Origin: Trachythela sp. YZ-2020 | Taxonomy: Eukaryota; Cnidaria; Anthozoa; Malacalcyonacea; Clavulariidae | Assembly (NCBI GenBank): GCA_016169945.1 | Contig: JADLSH010000375.1 | Coordinates: 1,498,501 to 1,562,500 of the forward strand | Length of the DNA: 64,000 nt | Direction: 5' to 3' | Shown here: piece after piece, positions 52,985-63,959 of the stretch | How the letters are laid out: every line of letters begins with the position of its first letter | Numbering within the stretch: the stretch's first letter is position 1 | The notes under the pieces: generated by a model | What the model was told of the DNA's origin: nothing | The model's input: only the letters and a program-made list of their open reading frames with translations | Database searches by the model: none | Program-made: the position numbers and the translations under genes

Positions 52985-53563
52985 GGGGGGGGGGCGCAAG
53001 GGGGCACATCATTAGTATGCAAGAGGGGGGCGCATAAGGCGGAGCAGAGTGCCGTAATGATGTTATTATGCATGTGACGACGTCACAGAACAAAACCAGG
53101 CAAGTTTGGCGGAACAAACAATAATCTTGCTGAGTTCAGCAATTTCGTGGTTACAGTGCAAATATCGATAATTTTCGGACGAAGAAATGAATGGTCGGAA
53201 TGGCTGAGTGATTAAGGCCATGACCTTAAGATCCTTTATGCTATTGCATGCGCGTGTTCGATTCCTGCTTCCGACAAACTTTAGAAGCAGCGAAAGTTAA
53301 GACTACTTGAATATGCCACAAATTTTATCAGAAAACGTCTGTATTCAAACAATTTTTGGACATAAGCATACTTGACTTTACACGCTAACAAGGGCAACAC
53401 AAAGGCTATAAGTCATTACGGTGATTAAGAGATCATCTCAAGCTACAATTTGCATAAAAGACCATATTTATAATGGATCATAATGGATAGGACGGGGTGT
53501 TATGGTACAGTTTACATAGTTGGTGGATAAAACGGGAGAATAATGAATAAAAATGGAATATGT
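52985..53563 (+). repeat. Left arm of a large tRNA-Leu-bearing inverted repeat
   Basis: This arm and 57545-58262 are diverged reverse complements. Shared landmarks in order include GGCGCAAGGGG, TTATGCAT..GTCACAGAACAA, CCAGGCAAGTTTGG, GAGTTCAGCAATTT, the tRNA-like block, AAAGTTAAGACT, AAACGTCTGTAT, TATAAGTCATT and CATAGTTGG.GGATAAAACGG. The arm begins just after the first exon of the PAN-domain gene (52897), in its promoter-proximal flank. Confidence 0.8.
53194..53276 (+). tRNA. tRNA-Leu(UAA)-like sequence, degenerate
   Basis: The acceptor stem GTCGGAA/TTCCGAC is a perfect 7 bp. The D-arm TGGCTGAGTGATTAAGGC, the loop CTTAAGA (anticodon TAA) and a B-box-like GTTCGATTCC follow, with a long variable arm as expected for leucine. 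The anticodon stem (ATGAC against TCCTT) has three mismatches, so the molecule is probably not functional. Confidence 0.6.
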
Positions 53564-53874
53564 TCTACGCTGTCGTACGATGCAGAAGTGCTAGCCATCG
53601 ATTATTGTAATAATGCAGTCCAAGATGATATTATTAATAACAACAACAACAACAACATAACTTTATTTAGAGAAGGTTTAAAGTATTTACAAATAATAAA
53701 TACGCCAGTTTAGCTAATGCTAATCTTCCACTGGACCTTCTATATAACAATATAACTGAAATAACAATTAACTATACAACTACTCATGCATCTATTTACA
53801 AATTATGAAGAACTTATGAACAAATTAAGAAAGAATTTATAAACTTTACGCTTAAATATAGAAAACGACCCAGA

Positions 53875-55457
53875 TTACTTAATATCTGGTGGTAACATAT
53901 TATAAATAACTGCTCCGTTATACTGAAGTCCATTCCTAGTTATGGATAGCTTAAAGTTCGGTACCCACAAGTTCATATTGGAGGAGCTTCTGGTTCGACA
54001 CTGAGAAACCGATGAAACTGGTTTAAACATGCTACTTAAATAATCTGGACTTAAATTATTTACAGCTTTGTAAACTAAAATAGCTACCCTATACATAACT
54101 CTGTACTTGATAGGTAAGATCTCCGACTGTTCAAGTAGTGGTTTCGACGAATAAAGTTTAGGTTTATCATAAATAAGTCTTAAAATAAGTTTCTGCAGTT
54201 TGTATATTCTTGATACATGCGCCGATTGTGCAACAATAATCAATCCTTGGCTGAAAAAAACGTTTGATAGAATAAAATCCTTGTCTTAAGAGGTAAATAT
54301 ATTTTGATTCTACGAAACAATGCTACAATTTTACAAAGATTGGATGCGAGCTCGTCAATGTGGTCTTTCCAAGACAAATGGTTATCAATGACTAACCCCA
54401 ACACTCTTTCACACCTAACGTTCTTGAGCACGGATCCATTATGTTTTACAAACAGTTCTGTGGAGCCAATTTTTGTAGCCTTTTGGTACGTGGATACCAC
54501 CATCGATTTTGTCTTTTTCCCATTAATGACCATCCCATTAGACGAGCACCATTGCTGAATATCCTCCATGGCTAACGACAGTTTGTCATTCAGTTCTTCG
54601 ATTGTACTACCAGAGGAATGCGAGGTGGAATCATCAGCATAGAGATCAAATTCCAGGTTGCTGTGTAAAGGGAGATCATTAACAAACAAGATAAGTAACA
54701 GAGGTCCAAGAATACTTCCTTGTGGTACACCATGAGATACAGGAGCTGGCGACGAAAGATAATTCTTGATTTGAACACATTGAGTTCTACCACAGGGTTC
54801 TACCAGTGAGATATGAGCATATCCATTTGATTAAAGTTTCATCAAAGTGATAACATTGCAGCTTGGAGACAAGGATATTCACATTTATCATATCAAAAGC
54901 TTTTCGGAAGTCAATGAGAGTCACACCGTTACGTTTTCCATGTTCAATATTGGTAAGCCACGTATCCACTAACTTAGTTATTGCAGATTCACAGGAATGG
55001 TAGCGTCGAAATCCAGACTGTCCTTTATACAACAAGCCGTAGAATGTTAAGAAGGCAGTTATGCAGTTATGGTAATACACAGAATGGAAATTGGTCGGTA
55101 GTTGTTCTTGTCAGTACGGGATCCTGATTTATGAACTGGAGTGATTCTCGCAGTCTTCCATTGCATTCGAAAGTGACCATACAATATACTTTGGTTAAAA
55201 ATGACAGTTAAAGGACTTGCAATGACTGAAGCTGAAAGTTTCAGAATTTCGGACGATAAACCGTCCAAGCCAGTAGCTTTATGAGGATATAGTTCACTAA
55301 GGGATTTTCGAACTTCATCACAAGTCAATAACGGTATTGACAGGTCAGTATCTTCAGTAATCCTACTTTTAACAAAGTCATTTGGTATACGAAAATCAGT
55401 AGCTTGGTTAGATTCGGGTAAGTACTGATTAACAACGGTGGAAAAATAGTTATTAGA
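53875..55457 (-). pseudogene. LINE reverse transcriptase, frameshifted
   Basis: Pieces in order: NNYFSTVV, then CDEVRKSLSELYPHKATGLD, then SGSRTDKNNYRPIS. A small deletion and shift near 55080 follow, then GQSGFRRYHSCESAI and LIDFRKAFDMIN. Another shift near 54790 precedes SHGVPQGSILGP-like sequence and the catalytic FDLYADDST at 54650-54630. The thumb has RVLGLVIDNHLSWKDHID. After a break near 54243 the C-terminal region follows (KLQKLILRLIYDK-like). The catalytic YADD is intact, but the frame is broken at least three times. Confidence 0.8.
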
Positions 55458-56051
55458 GACCTTTAGATTCAGGTTTACCGCAAACCTGTAACCGCCGTTT
55501 GACGTTAGCGGTTTGCCGTTTGCGGTTCGAACATTTTTCGACTTAGATTTGAAGTTCTTAGATGAACATTTCATTTTATTTGATTTTGACTCGGATGATG
55601 TTTCTCTGAAGGATCCAAACTTATCTAAAGGTGAAAGTCTTAGTCTTATTAAAGTCTCAGTCTTAATCAAGTGTTGATCGCCGCCATGTTTGATCATACT
55701 CTCCTCATGTTGAGTCAAGTAAAAGAGTCAAAATAATAAATGAAAGACTTCAACATTTCCAGAGAATTCGAAATCATAAGTGCTGCTATGGCTTTAATAG
55801 TGGTGTATGCGCATGGTGTATACGTGAAAAACATGATAAAAAAAACCCCAAAAAAACAAATAGGTAAATTACAAACGTGTAGAAACTCCACCTCAAAACC
55901 TCCGTTCAAAGGTTCGGCGAAGAACACGTGTTCCATGGGCAGTTTAACAGTCAGTAAACGTGTGCGTAAAGGGTTCTATTAAACATTTCGCATAAATCTG
56001 GTGTACCAGTGATGGTGGTATCGCCGTCCTTCAAGGTTGTAGGTGCTGTTT
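55458..56051 (-). other. Non-LINE segment inside the LINE
   Basis: The LINE protein is recognisable up to LWKHLKELAPNIV and again from VSNNYFSTVV. The expected joining region is replaced by about 590 bases with unrelated content. The content includes a GTTTGCGG/CCGCAAAC palindrome near 55480-55530 and an 80-codon plus-strand frame at 55740-55982 (MKDFNISREFEIISAAMAL) with no recognised family. It is likely an insertion. Confidence 0.5.
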
Positions 56052-56952
56052 TCAAACTATATTTGGTGCCAGTTCTTTAAGATGTTTCCAAAGTTTAGAG
56101 GAGTCACCCTTACTGTTCGTAGTGCATGATTTATAGTAGGTCGTTTTAGCCTCTCGTATCAAGGAGACACACTTGTTGCGCAAAATCTTATATTCTGTAT
56201 AGTTCTTGATAGATTTACAATGGTCCCTTTGTCGCATGCACTCCAGTATGTCCTGTGTCATCCACTCAGGTTGTTTGGTTCTTTTAACACGTTTTGTTTT
56301 AAATGGTAAATGTTTGTCAACAACACCAAGAAAGAGATTATACCATGTTTCCAAGTTGTGTTCAATATCGTTTGTATCGTCAATTGAGTCCCATGGACAA
56401 CGTTTTAGATCGTTCAAAAAATTTTGCTGATCAAATTTTTTGGATGAACGGTATTTTATGCTGGTGTGACAGTGTTTAGAACCAAAGTTATCTTTGAATA
56501 CAACGCATGTTGGGTAATGGTCACTTAAACCTATTTTAGAAACCTTCACTGCTCTCACTTTGGCACAGGACGAGGTGAAAACGTGATCAACCAAGGTAGC
56601 CGAGTTTGATGATATTCTGGTTGGTTCGTCAATAAGTTGCTGCAGTTGGAAATTTTCAACAAGATCGAGCCATGATTTCACATACGCATTGTTAGCCAAT
56701 AGATCAATATTAAAGTCACCCATTATTGTAAGTTGACAGCCTTCAAGGTATGCGTTGGTGATTTGGCGTTCAAATTCTTTACCACGCGGTGATGTCATAC
56801 TGGGGACAACGGTAAGCAAAGCATATCAAATGCGCTGGACGTTTTGGCAGGCAAAGTTTTATCCAAAGCGTTTCAAGGCTCTTTGTTTCCAGATCTTTTC
56901 GTCCAACGTATGGAATACTTTTGTCGATATATGCAATAATCCAAGACTCTAG
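56052..56952 (-). pseudogene. LINE apurinic-like endonuclease, 5'-truncated
   Basis: The main frame 56052-56819 carries TIMGDFNIDL, ATLVDHVFTS and GLSDHYPTCVV. These are the conserved Asp/Asn/His blocks of the APE endonuclease, followed by the EN-RT linker with KRTKQPEWMTQDI. Upstream similarity (SLETLWIKLCLPKRPAHLIC, 56952-56820) lies in another frame. The N-terminal endonuclease motifs and ORF1 are missing. Confidence 0.8.
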
Positions 56953-57473
56953 TCATATAGTTAATTGTTAGCGGGGAAAAATAGATGCAGGAGTTTATTA
57001 AGTATCATCAAATTTGCATGCAGACCAGTGCTTATAATGATAGATATCTTATTGCATGTGCGTTGGAACTCAAACCTCGGGCATAAGCACAGCTTGCGGG
57101 CATGAATCAACACACACGATAATTTAATTTTAAACACACATTTATTTCTTTAATTTACATTAATGCCTTTTTTGTTTTGTGTTTACAAGTTACATGGCGA
57201 ACCGCTTCTTGGATATATCATTTGTTTCTGTGTTGCTAGCGCATTTTCCACATTTAATTCTTTATCGTTTGCAATTGGCTCTTGTAAGGGTATACAAATC
57301 CCAATTTTAATCCATTTTAACCATTATTTTTTAGTGTTGGGGATAGACACGTGTTAAGACTGACGAGTCTAAGAAATCAGCATGATATTTAAAGGATTGG
57401 GATTTTTGTTAAGCGCGAATCAACACACAAACAAGAATTTAGTTTTAAAACATTATTTCTTTAGGATTTTTAC

Positions 57474-57533
57474 AAGATACTGTATGATATCCCAAGATAC
57501 TGTATGATGTCCCAAGATACTTTATGATATCCT
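57474..57533. repeat. Tandem repeat, about 20-21 bp x 3
   Basis: AAGATACTGTATGATATCCC occurs three times with single changes. It lies just inside the right arm of the inverted repeat. Confidence 0.85.
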
Positions 57534-57544
57534 AATAAATGGTA

Positions 57545-58262
57545 TGATCCATTTTCATCCATTATTCTTCCGTTTTATCCGCCAACTATGTAAACAGTAA
57601 AATATTACCCAGTCCAATCTTTTAAGATCCACTAAATATTCTCTTTTATGCAAAGTGTAGCTAGATAATCTCTTAAAAACCCGCAATGACTTATAGCCTT
57701 TTGTGTTTCCCTCATTAGCGTGTAAAGTAAAGTATGCTTATGTTAAAGAAATTGTGTAGATACAGACGTTTTCTGATAAAAGTTGTGGCATATAAGTCTT
57801 AACTTTCAGGCCTGCTCTGGGACGGCAACTCGCCTTAACTCGCCGCGAGATAATGCGAGTTAAGGCGATTTAAGGCGATTTAATTTTGGGCCTGATATTC
57901 AGTAAAACCTAATATCAGGCCCAAAATTCGCAGCGTGTAAACATACCTTAAATTAAAGTTTGTCGGATGTCGAATCCGCGTATGTAATAGCATAATGGAT
58001 CTTAAGTCCATCGCCTTCCACTCGGCCATTCCGACTATACATTTTTTCGCATTTTATCCTATACAGATATTTGTAATGTAACAACAAAATTGCTGAACTC
58101 TGCAAAATTATTGTTTTTTCGCCCAAACTTGCCTGGTCTTGTTCTGTGACATCATGTATGCATAATGAGTGACGTCATCGCCTACATAATGACGTCATAG
58201 CGACATATGCGCCCCTTGCATGCTAATCAATGCGCTCCCCTTGCGCCACCCCCGCCTCTACG
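57545..58262 (-). repeat. Right arm of the tRNA-Leu-bearing inverted repeat
   Basis: It matches the left arm (52985-53563) in reverse. It is longer because of an extra piece at about 57810-57945, which contains GGCCTGATATT/AATATCAGGCC and GCGAGTTAAGGCG blocks and looks like a later MITE insertion. Confidence 0.8.
57961..58035 (-). tRNA. tRNA-Leu(UAA)-like sequence, 3'-damaged
   Basis: The minus strand reads GTCGGAATGGCCGAGTGG, then a perfect anticodon stem ATGGA/TCCAT around CTTAAGA (anticodon TAA), a variable arm, and GCGGATTCGACATCCGACA. Several bases between the T stem and the acceptor are missing. The damage is complementary to that of 53194-53276, where the acceptor is good but the anticodon stem is bad. 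Confidence 0.6.
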
Positions 58263-58439
58263 CCCACTCTAACAAAGGGTGCCGAAAACTACTTAATATA
58301 CTATTCCTCTCCAAATCGCTTGTTTTGGCAAATCACGCAATTTGATTGGCTGCTGACGGGGCAGTATGTTGCGCATGTTATTTTGCGTTAGGTATCGAGT
58401 TTATAGATTTATTTTTTTTGTACAAATAAAAATCTGGTC

Positions 58440-58750
58440 TTAGCTGTGGAATGATTTTTTATCATTGCGAATAAAAAGGGCCCAAAACGATCCAATTAAA
58501 AATTACTGGTCAAAATCACATTTTACATGATTGTACGTACCATGTTCTTCTAATTTGCGTACATTTGCCCAAATGGGGGGAGGGTTCCCTATTTAGGACA
58601 AATTCCCAAAACTGTCGCCAGTATCTGCAAACCGTTTGCAAATCTGCAAACGGTAGAGGCTTGAAAATTGATCATACATTAGGACATATATTAAATACGA
58701 ATTGGAAATGAGAATTATTTCGATACTAAGACAATGAAAAATGCGATTTC
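58440..58750. repeat. Dispersed repeat family B, inverted pair
   Basis: The left part (TAGCTGTGGAATGATTTTTT, CAAAACGATCCAATTAAAAA) follows the start of family B. The right part (TTGGAAATGAGAATTATTTC) is the reverse of its end. A CTGCAAACCGTTTGCAAATC palindrome lies between. The 62815-62930 region shares the GTGCCAAAAACGATCCGATT and TTCCCTATTTAGGACAAATT blocks. Confidence 0.5.
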
Positions 58751-60185
58751 AGGCAATCCTTTATCGGTCGTGGAAAAAGACCTAAATCTATGTAGCTAAG
58801 GATCAAACGCACGATCACATGTAGACTTGCTCCAGGTCTGTATAAAGGATTGGGGAGTTATAAAGGACGAAGGAAAATACGGGCGGTAGGAATTAATTAA
58901 GGCGGGCGGCGGGCGGGCGGGAGGCGAGAAAATTGGGAGAGGAGAGACAGACTTGTTTCCCTTGCAGGAATTTGAATTCGATTATAAATTCGGCGCGAAA
59001 GTTGACTGACAAGTTTGTGCCTTGCGGTGCTGATATTCGACAGCACAACCGGTTGGCGTAGACATAAAAACATCTCGTTCAGAATGATATGCCTCTGCCA
59101 CTTGCTTTTACTGGTCTCTCGTAGTTTTGTAGCCGCATTTTGTCGCTCCATACACAATAGCATCATTTATAAATCTCAGCCTCAGACGATAACAAACACT
59201 TTCAGTTCGCCACAAGCTGTGATTATTTTCTCACTACCGAAGCAACAGATGACAGCTTATATTTTTAACTTAGTTTCCGAATGAGCAGCAGGTTACTTAG
59301 CGTATACGCATAGATACCCAGCAGTACTCACACTTTAGCTATCCTAGTTTGCGTTATATTAACAGATGAATACAGGTGTTTCAAAAACGTTCGTTCCGTC
59401 TGATCAGGGTCAATCTATTATATGCACCTCTAGGCAATAGCATACTGACTGATACTGTACCTATCTACATGGGTGTATGAAATTATGCACTTGTGCTAAT
59501 TGTATATACTACAAGCCAATTTTGCGCTGCCTATATATGAAACTGAAACCGCGGCAGGTATAAGGCCAAATTATCAATGAACAGCGAACTTAAGCATAGC
59601 CATAGGTATATACACGTTTAAGCTCATCACATTGGAATCGGTACATGAAAAGCTCGACCTTTTAAACTTACGTAAGTAGTAAGAAAATTCATCATTTTAT
59701 TCATTTTATTGATGTTTTGTCAATCCATATTTAAAAATTCTATATGTCCAGTTTGTTTCGGAAAATTTATCTGTATTTTTGAATCAACAATTATTTGTTA
59801 AAAACCAAAAAATATCTAATGTGAAACAATACCTAAAGAATTCCCAACATAACTGCCGTTGCCATGGCATCAATGACGAGAAATATGACGGATATTTTTG
59901 CTTTTAAATAATCGACAATAACTCGACAATATTGACAGGCACCCGTATACTGTATTTTGTAAATGCTTTCTCTTTCTGTTTGGAACTATTTTAACAATTT
60001 TAAAAAAATCCAGTCATGGGAGAAACTGATCAATTTCTCGTTCCTGCCAAACTTCCATGCATGTCTCTGAAACTGCATAAAGAAACATGGACATCCCATT
60101 GGCTACATCCAATTCTTTAAACATTGTATCCATACAGTGGTGTAACTTTGTCCAAAGGGGGGAGGGAAACGGTTTTCCCTTTCGC

Positions 60186-60927
60186 TTTTGTTCAATATTT
60201 TCCGGTTAGGCCCACAGGAATTATACAAATGTGTCCACCTAGATACTGTAGAAAAACTTTACTTTACTTACCAATTTTTATAAACTTGCAATTTGGCGTC
60301 TGCTCAATTGTACACAGTCACAAGTATTTCAAAGTCAGGGTTGAAATAATGCTTGCTAAAGATATATTTCTCATAATTTGTAATATCTTGGAATGCATAC
60401 CTTGTATTATGAGAATGCACATTAGATGCAGGTACTAACAGTTCTGAGAATAGTTCTGGAATTTCATTACCTCTGTTCTATGAATCTATTCACTATCGTC
60501 AGTAAAACGATGCAACATCTGGTTTGCGTTATTTGTGACACGTACGTGCATCGGTAATTGACCTATTTCAAAATATAATAATATGTTTTGAAATAGGTCA
60601 ATTACCGATGCACGTACGTGTCGCAAATAACGCAAACCAGATGTTGCATTACGTTTTACTGACGATAGTGAATAGATTCATGCCACGGAAAATGCGGTAT
60701 AGTTTTTCTGCATCTAAGTTTCAAAACTATTTCTGAGCTGAGAAATATATCTTTAGCAAGCATTATTTCAACACTGACTTTGAAATACTTGTGACTGTGT
60801 ACAATTGAGCAGACGCCAAATTGCAAGTTTATAAAAATTGGTAAGTAAAGTAAAGTTTTTCTACAGTATCTAGGTGGACACATTTGTATAATTCCTGTGG
60901 GCCTAACCGGAAAATATTGAACAAAAG
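60186..60927. repeat. Large palindrome (about 740 bp) with asymmetric insert
   Basis: Outer arms 60186-60373 and 60739-60927 (TTTTGTTCAATATTTTCCGG and complement) are nearly identical. Inner arms 60481-60577 and 60583-60681 (CACTATCGTCAGTAAAACG and complement) are nearly perfect, with a centre of only about 5 bases. Between outer and inner arms the left side has a LINE-derived piece (60374-60470) that matches 61850-61985; the right side has about 55 unrelated bases. A further copy of the outer arm and its flank lies at 62900-63400 in direct orientation. Confidence 0.8.
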
Positions 60928-61015
60928 TTATTATTGTACTAATATATACTTGTATTAAAACTTAAATGAAAATTTGCCAATAAGTTTTAATACAAGTATA
61001 TATTAGTACAATAAT
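60928..61015. repeat. Hairpin (TATTGTACTAATATATACTTG arms)
   Basis: Arms of about 38 bases pair perfectly around AAATGAAAATTTGCCAA. That loop phrase also occurs within the LINE fragment at about 61801-61818. Confidence 0.75.
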
Positions 61016-61257
61016 TAATTTCCACCCTTGCGGGGCAGTATGGCGTTCTGTTCCGGTCAAAAGTATTTGTGTTAAAGGACATATGAAACGAATTTTTCGT
61101 TGCTCCAATTAATATTCTTTTATTAGAAAGAACCTTTAAAATGACATAGTATAACATAACCGGAACATCTGGTTCGCCCTTGTTTGTGACTGTATACGTA
61201 AGTGCATATGAATATTTATTTGATGATTAATAATTGACTTATAAGTATTTGAAACGA

Positions 61258-62530
61258 ACTAAGGCCTATAGTTCAAACGTCGCGCTTCTCATGTATATAC
61301 CGAACGAAGTGTTTGGCAGATGATAGATCATGATAAGCGCGACGTTTGAATCAATTAAGTTCGACGATTTTAATCAAATCAATCAAATCAAATTTATATT
61401 AACACTATTTCATATGCATTACATTTTTACAATACAGGAAGAAAACAGAATTTATATTACAAGAGTTAAATAATTAATATTTTGAGATTTCAAACCAAAA
61501 AAGTAGTAGTGAGCGGGAGCCAGAGGAGCAAAGCTTTCGAGCTGGTTGCCGCAATATTAGAGTAATGTAAGCAGATTTAGCTCTCAATTTATTTAGTGTA
61601 GAGCAACAAATAAGCAATCAAACACAAGAAAATAAAACTAATATATAAATATTATAAATTACGTAGAATAGATCTGAAATAGCAGGTTATTCTTGATTAT
61701 AAAGTAGAAAGTTTTTATATTCCTTTTTAAAAGAATTAAAAGGGAGTATTTTAAGGAACAAAGGTACTGTCTCCCATAATTGCACGAGAAGCAAAAAACT
61801 TAAATGAAAATTTGCCATAGTTTGTTCTAGCAGCTGGCCGATAGTAATTATCTTGGGATGCATACCTTGTATTATGAGAATGCACATTAGATACAGGTAC
61901 TATAACAACCACGTACCCAGGCTTTTTCCTATACTATAACAGTTCTTAGAATAGTTCTGGAATTTCATTACCTGTGTTCTTTATTTGACTCACAAATATT
62001 GCTGTTTTTAATTTAATCAAATTGTCCAGCTTTAAAATCCCAAGTAATTTGTAATATGGACTCGGATCCTTTAAATATTAAGTTTTGATGATAACCGATT
62101 TAGCTTACTTTTGTACGTAGTTCCCCAACTCATTAAGCCGTAGTTCAGATATGGATAGATAAGAGTATAATAAAGATTAGTTAACATGTGTAAATTAAGA
62201 TATCGACGTTAGTTGAAATAAAATTCCTATGTTCTTAGCTATTTTACTATTAACATGTGTAATTTGATTGTGCCATTGAAGGTGCTCATCAATATAAACA
62301 CCAAGATATTTTATACAGCTCGTATGAGTAACATTAGGAATGTCAATTAAAATACTTTTCCTTGGTCTTGAGTCGAGAAAAGCTCCACTCAAAAGATAAT
62401 GAAAGCTCCCATCTAACAATTAAGTTCGACTTAATTAAGTTCGACGTTTGATTCACGCCGAATTTCGCTGAACCGTAAATCTTAATACGAATTAGGTTCG
62501 GTACATGAGAAGGGCGACGTTTGAACTAGG
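61258..62530. repeat. Palindromic element split by a LINE insertion
   Basis: Left part 61258-61365 and right part 62417-62530 together show TTCAAACGTCGCGCTTCTCATG / CATGAGAAGGGCGACGTTTGAA and GCGACGTTTGAATCAATTAAG / TTAATTAAGTTCGACG inverted blocks. The LINE at 61366-62416 sits between. Confidence 0.65.
61366..62416 (-). mobile_element. 5'-truncated LINE with 14-bp target duplication
   Basis: CAATTAAGTTCGAC flanks both sides (61352-61365 and 62417-62430). The minus-strand 3' end is an AATCAAATCAAATC-type tail at 61371-61392. Coding remnants are the RT thumb (CIKYLGVYIDEHLQWHNQIT, at about 62320-62260) and the C-terminal region with LYYTLIYPYLNYGLMSWGTT-like and SFKKEYKNFLL pieces, with a frame break. 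It is a typical dead-on-arrival LINE insertion. Confidence 0.85.
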
Positions 62531-62879
62531 ATTTATGGTAAATTTATCTGCACGCAAACCTTGCACACTTATCAAAGCAAAGTATAGTAATAAAATTTAT
62601 ATTTTATGCTTTTGAAGCCCACTCGCAATGCCGTGGTTAGCTAGCAATGGGCCGACTTTCAAGCGACCAATCAGAAACGTTTTAAGATTTTGTTTGCGTT
62701 AGGAGAAATTGAAATTTCGGCATGCTCAATCGGGTTATTGAGCACTTGAGAAGTTGGGAGGGCACTCAAGCGCTAGGTTGGTCTCGGCTATAGCGCCACG
62801 CGTGCTCCTTTGTCATTGCGAATAAAAAGTGCCAAAAACGATCCGATTAAAAATTGTTCTTTTAATTTGCGAACATTTG

Positions 62880-63430
62880 CCCAAATGGGGTTCCCTATTT
62901 AGGACAAATTCCCATAACTGCCGTTGCTATGGCATCAATAACTATCAATATGACGGATATTTTTGCTTTTAAATAATCTAGCTCGTCATCTAGCTATAAT
63001 GGAGCTGTCATGCAAAAAGATGTTACGAAAAATTGTGGAACGTTGGGAGAAACAGATCAATTTCTCGTCACGTCCCCGCCAAACATCCACGCATGTCCCT
63101 GAAACTGCATAAAGAAACATGGATATCCCATTGGCTTCATCCAATTATTGAAACATTTTATCCACACAGTGGCGTAACTTTAGCCACTTTAGGGGACTTG
63201 TTCACTTCAAGTATTCATTCGCAAAGAGTAGAATTTGAGTTCAATTCGGGGCAAGGGGCCAATATATTGCGGTTAGGGCCCACAGGTATACCAGTGTGTC
63301 CACTCAGTTACTTTACTTTACTTACCAGTTTTGATAAATTTGACGTCTGGTATTTGAAAGTTGTTGAAATAATGCTTGCTAAAGATATATCACTCAGCTC
63401 GATCAGAAGTAGTCTTGAAACTCAGATGGT
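62880..63430 (+). repeat. Copy of the 59.8-60.37 kb repeat
   Basis: Blocks ATAACTGCCGTTGCTATGGC, ATGACGGATATTTTTGCTTT, GCATAAAGAAACATGGATAT and ATAATGCTTGCTAAAGATAT repeat those at 59850-60370 in the same order. An open frame across it (63033-63560) reflects the repeat and carries no domain I recognise. Confidence 0.6.
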
Positions 63431-63446
63431 TTCTTTCAGCCCTCTG

Positions 63447-63959
63447 TTATTTCAAGATGTTCCCGGTATTTACCGGGTTTGTAGATCCTTGGATTGCGTC
63501 AGTACAACACAATTTCCAGAACAAAGAACGATACCGTTTGGACATTCCAATTTGTCGTAAAACGTTTTCATTGGCAGGATGCCAAGAACCAAGGGCGCCG
63601 ATAACAAAACCAAAGACCTCACATTGCTTTCCTTGATCAACGAAGAATTGCTTTAGCCCTTCATATTTATTAAGTTTCCGTTGTTCAGCGTCACGGAGGG
63701 CTTCAGCATTATTATCGAAGGGGCAACAGACATCAATAATTAGGACTTTGTTATCTTCTTTTACTATTATGTCAGGGCGAAGGCGAGAATTGGCGACACG
63801 AACTTGTTGGTCAGTGGTGATAGTTCCACGTTGAACGGCGTTGACGATGCGGTCTACTATGCTATTGTGTCTCCGCAGGATACTAGGCATGTTAGGAAGG
63901 CAGTGGCATAACACATGGAAAGCACAAGCAAGGTGGAAGCAAAACGATCTTGAACATGG
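63447..63959 (-). pseudogene. R2/NeSL-like retroelement: C-terminal restriction-like endonuclease (partial)
   Basis: The minus-strand frame shows the zinc-knuckle/His region HVLCHCLPNM followed by RRHNSIVDRIV. The restriction-like endonuclease core follows: RVANSRLRPDIIVKEDNK then VLIIDVCCPFDN, where PD...(I)D is the catalytic pattern. The conserved end is FGFVIGALGSWHPANENVLR. This order is diagnostic of site-specific LINEs (R2, NeSL, Hero and relatives), in which the domain nicks the target DNA. The frame continues towards 64000, where the RT should lie, but the sequence just upstream is already broken. The 3' end merges with the repeat at 62880-63430. Confidence 0.75.

Larger units (their letters stand above)
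53631..56952 (-). mobile_element. LINE of CR1/L2/Jockey type, 5'-truncated and interrupted
   Basis: On the minus strand the element runs from an endonuclease domain (from 56952) to a reverse transcriptase, and ends at a (TTG)n tail at 53637-53656. Both domains are of the APE/RT LINE class. Stops, frameshifts and a non-LINE insert (55458-56051) show it is inactive. It occupies the spacer of the 52.98-58.26 kb inverted repeat. Confidence 0.85.

Noticed and set aside
53194..53276. Functional tRNA-Leu gene
   Set aside because: Acceptor stem is perfect but the anticodon stem has three mismatches; kept as a degenerate tRNA-like feature instead.
60124..60883. Two opposite-strand frames sharing MCPPRYCRKTLLYLP...
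   Set aside because: Identical peptides on both strands result from the palindrome; a third diverged copy at 63.3 kb does not preserve the frame, so coding is unlikely.
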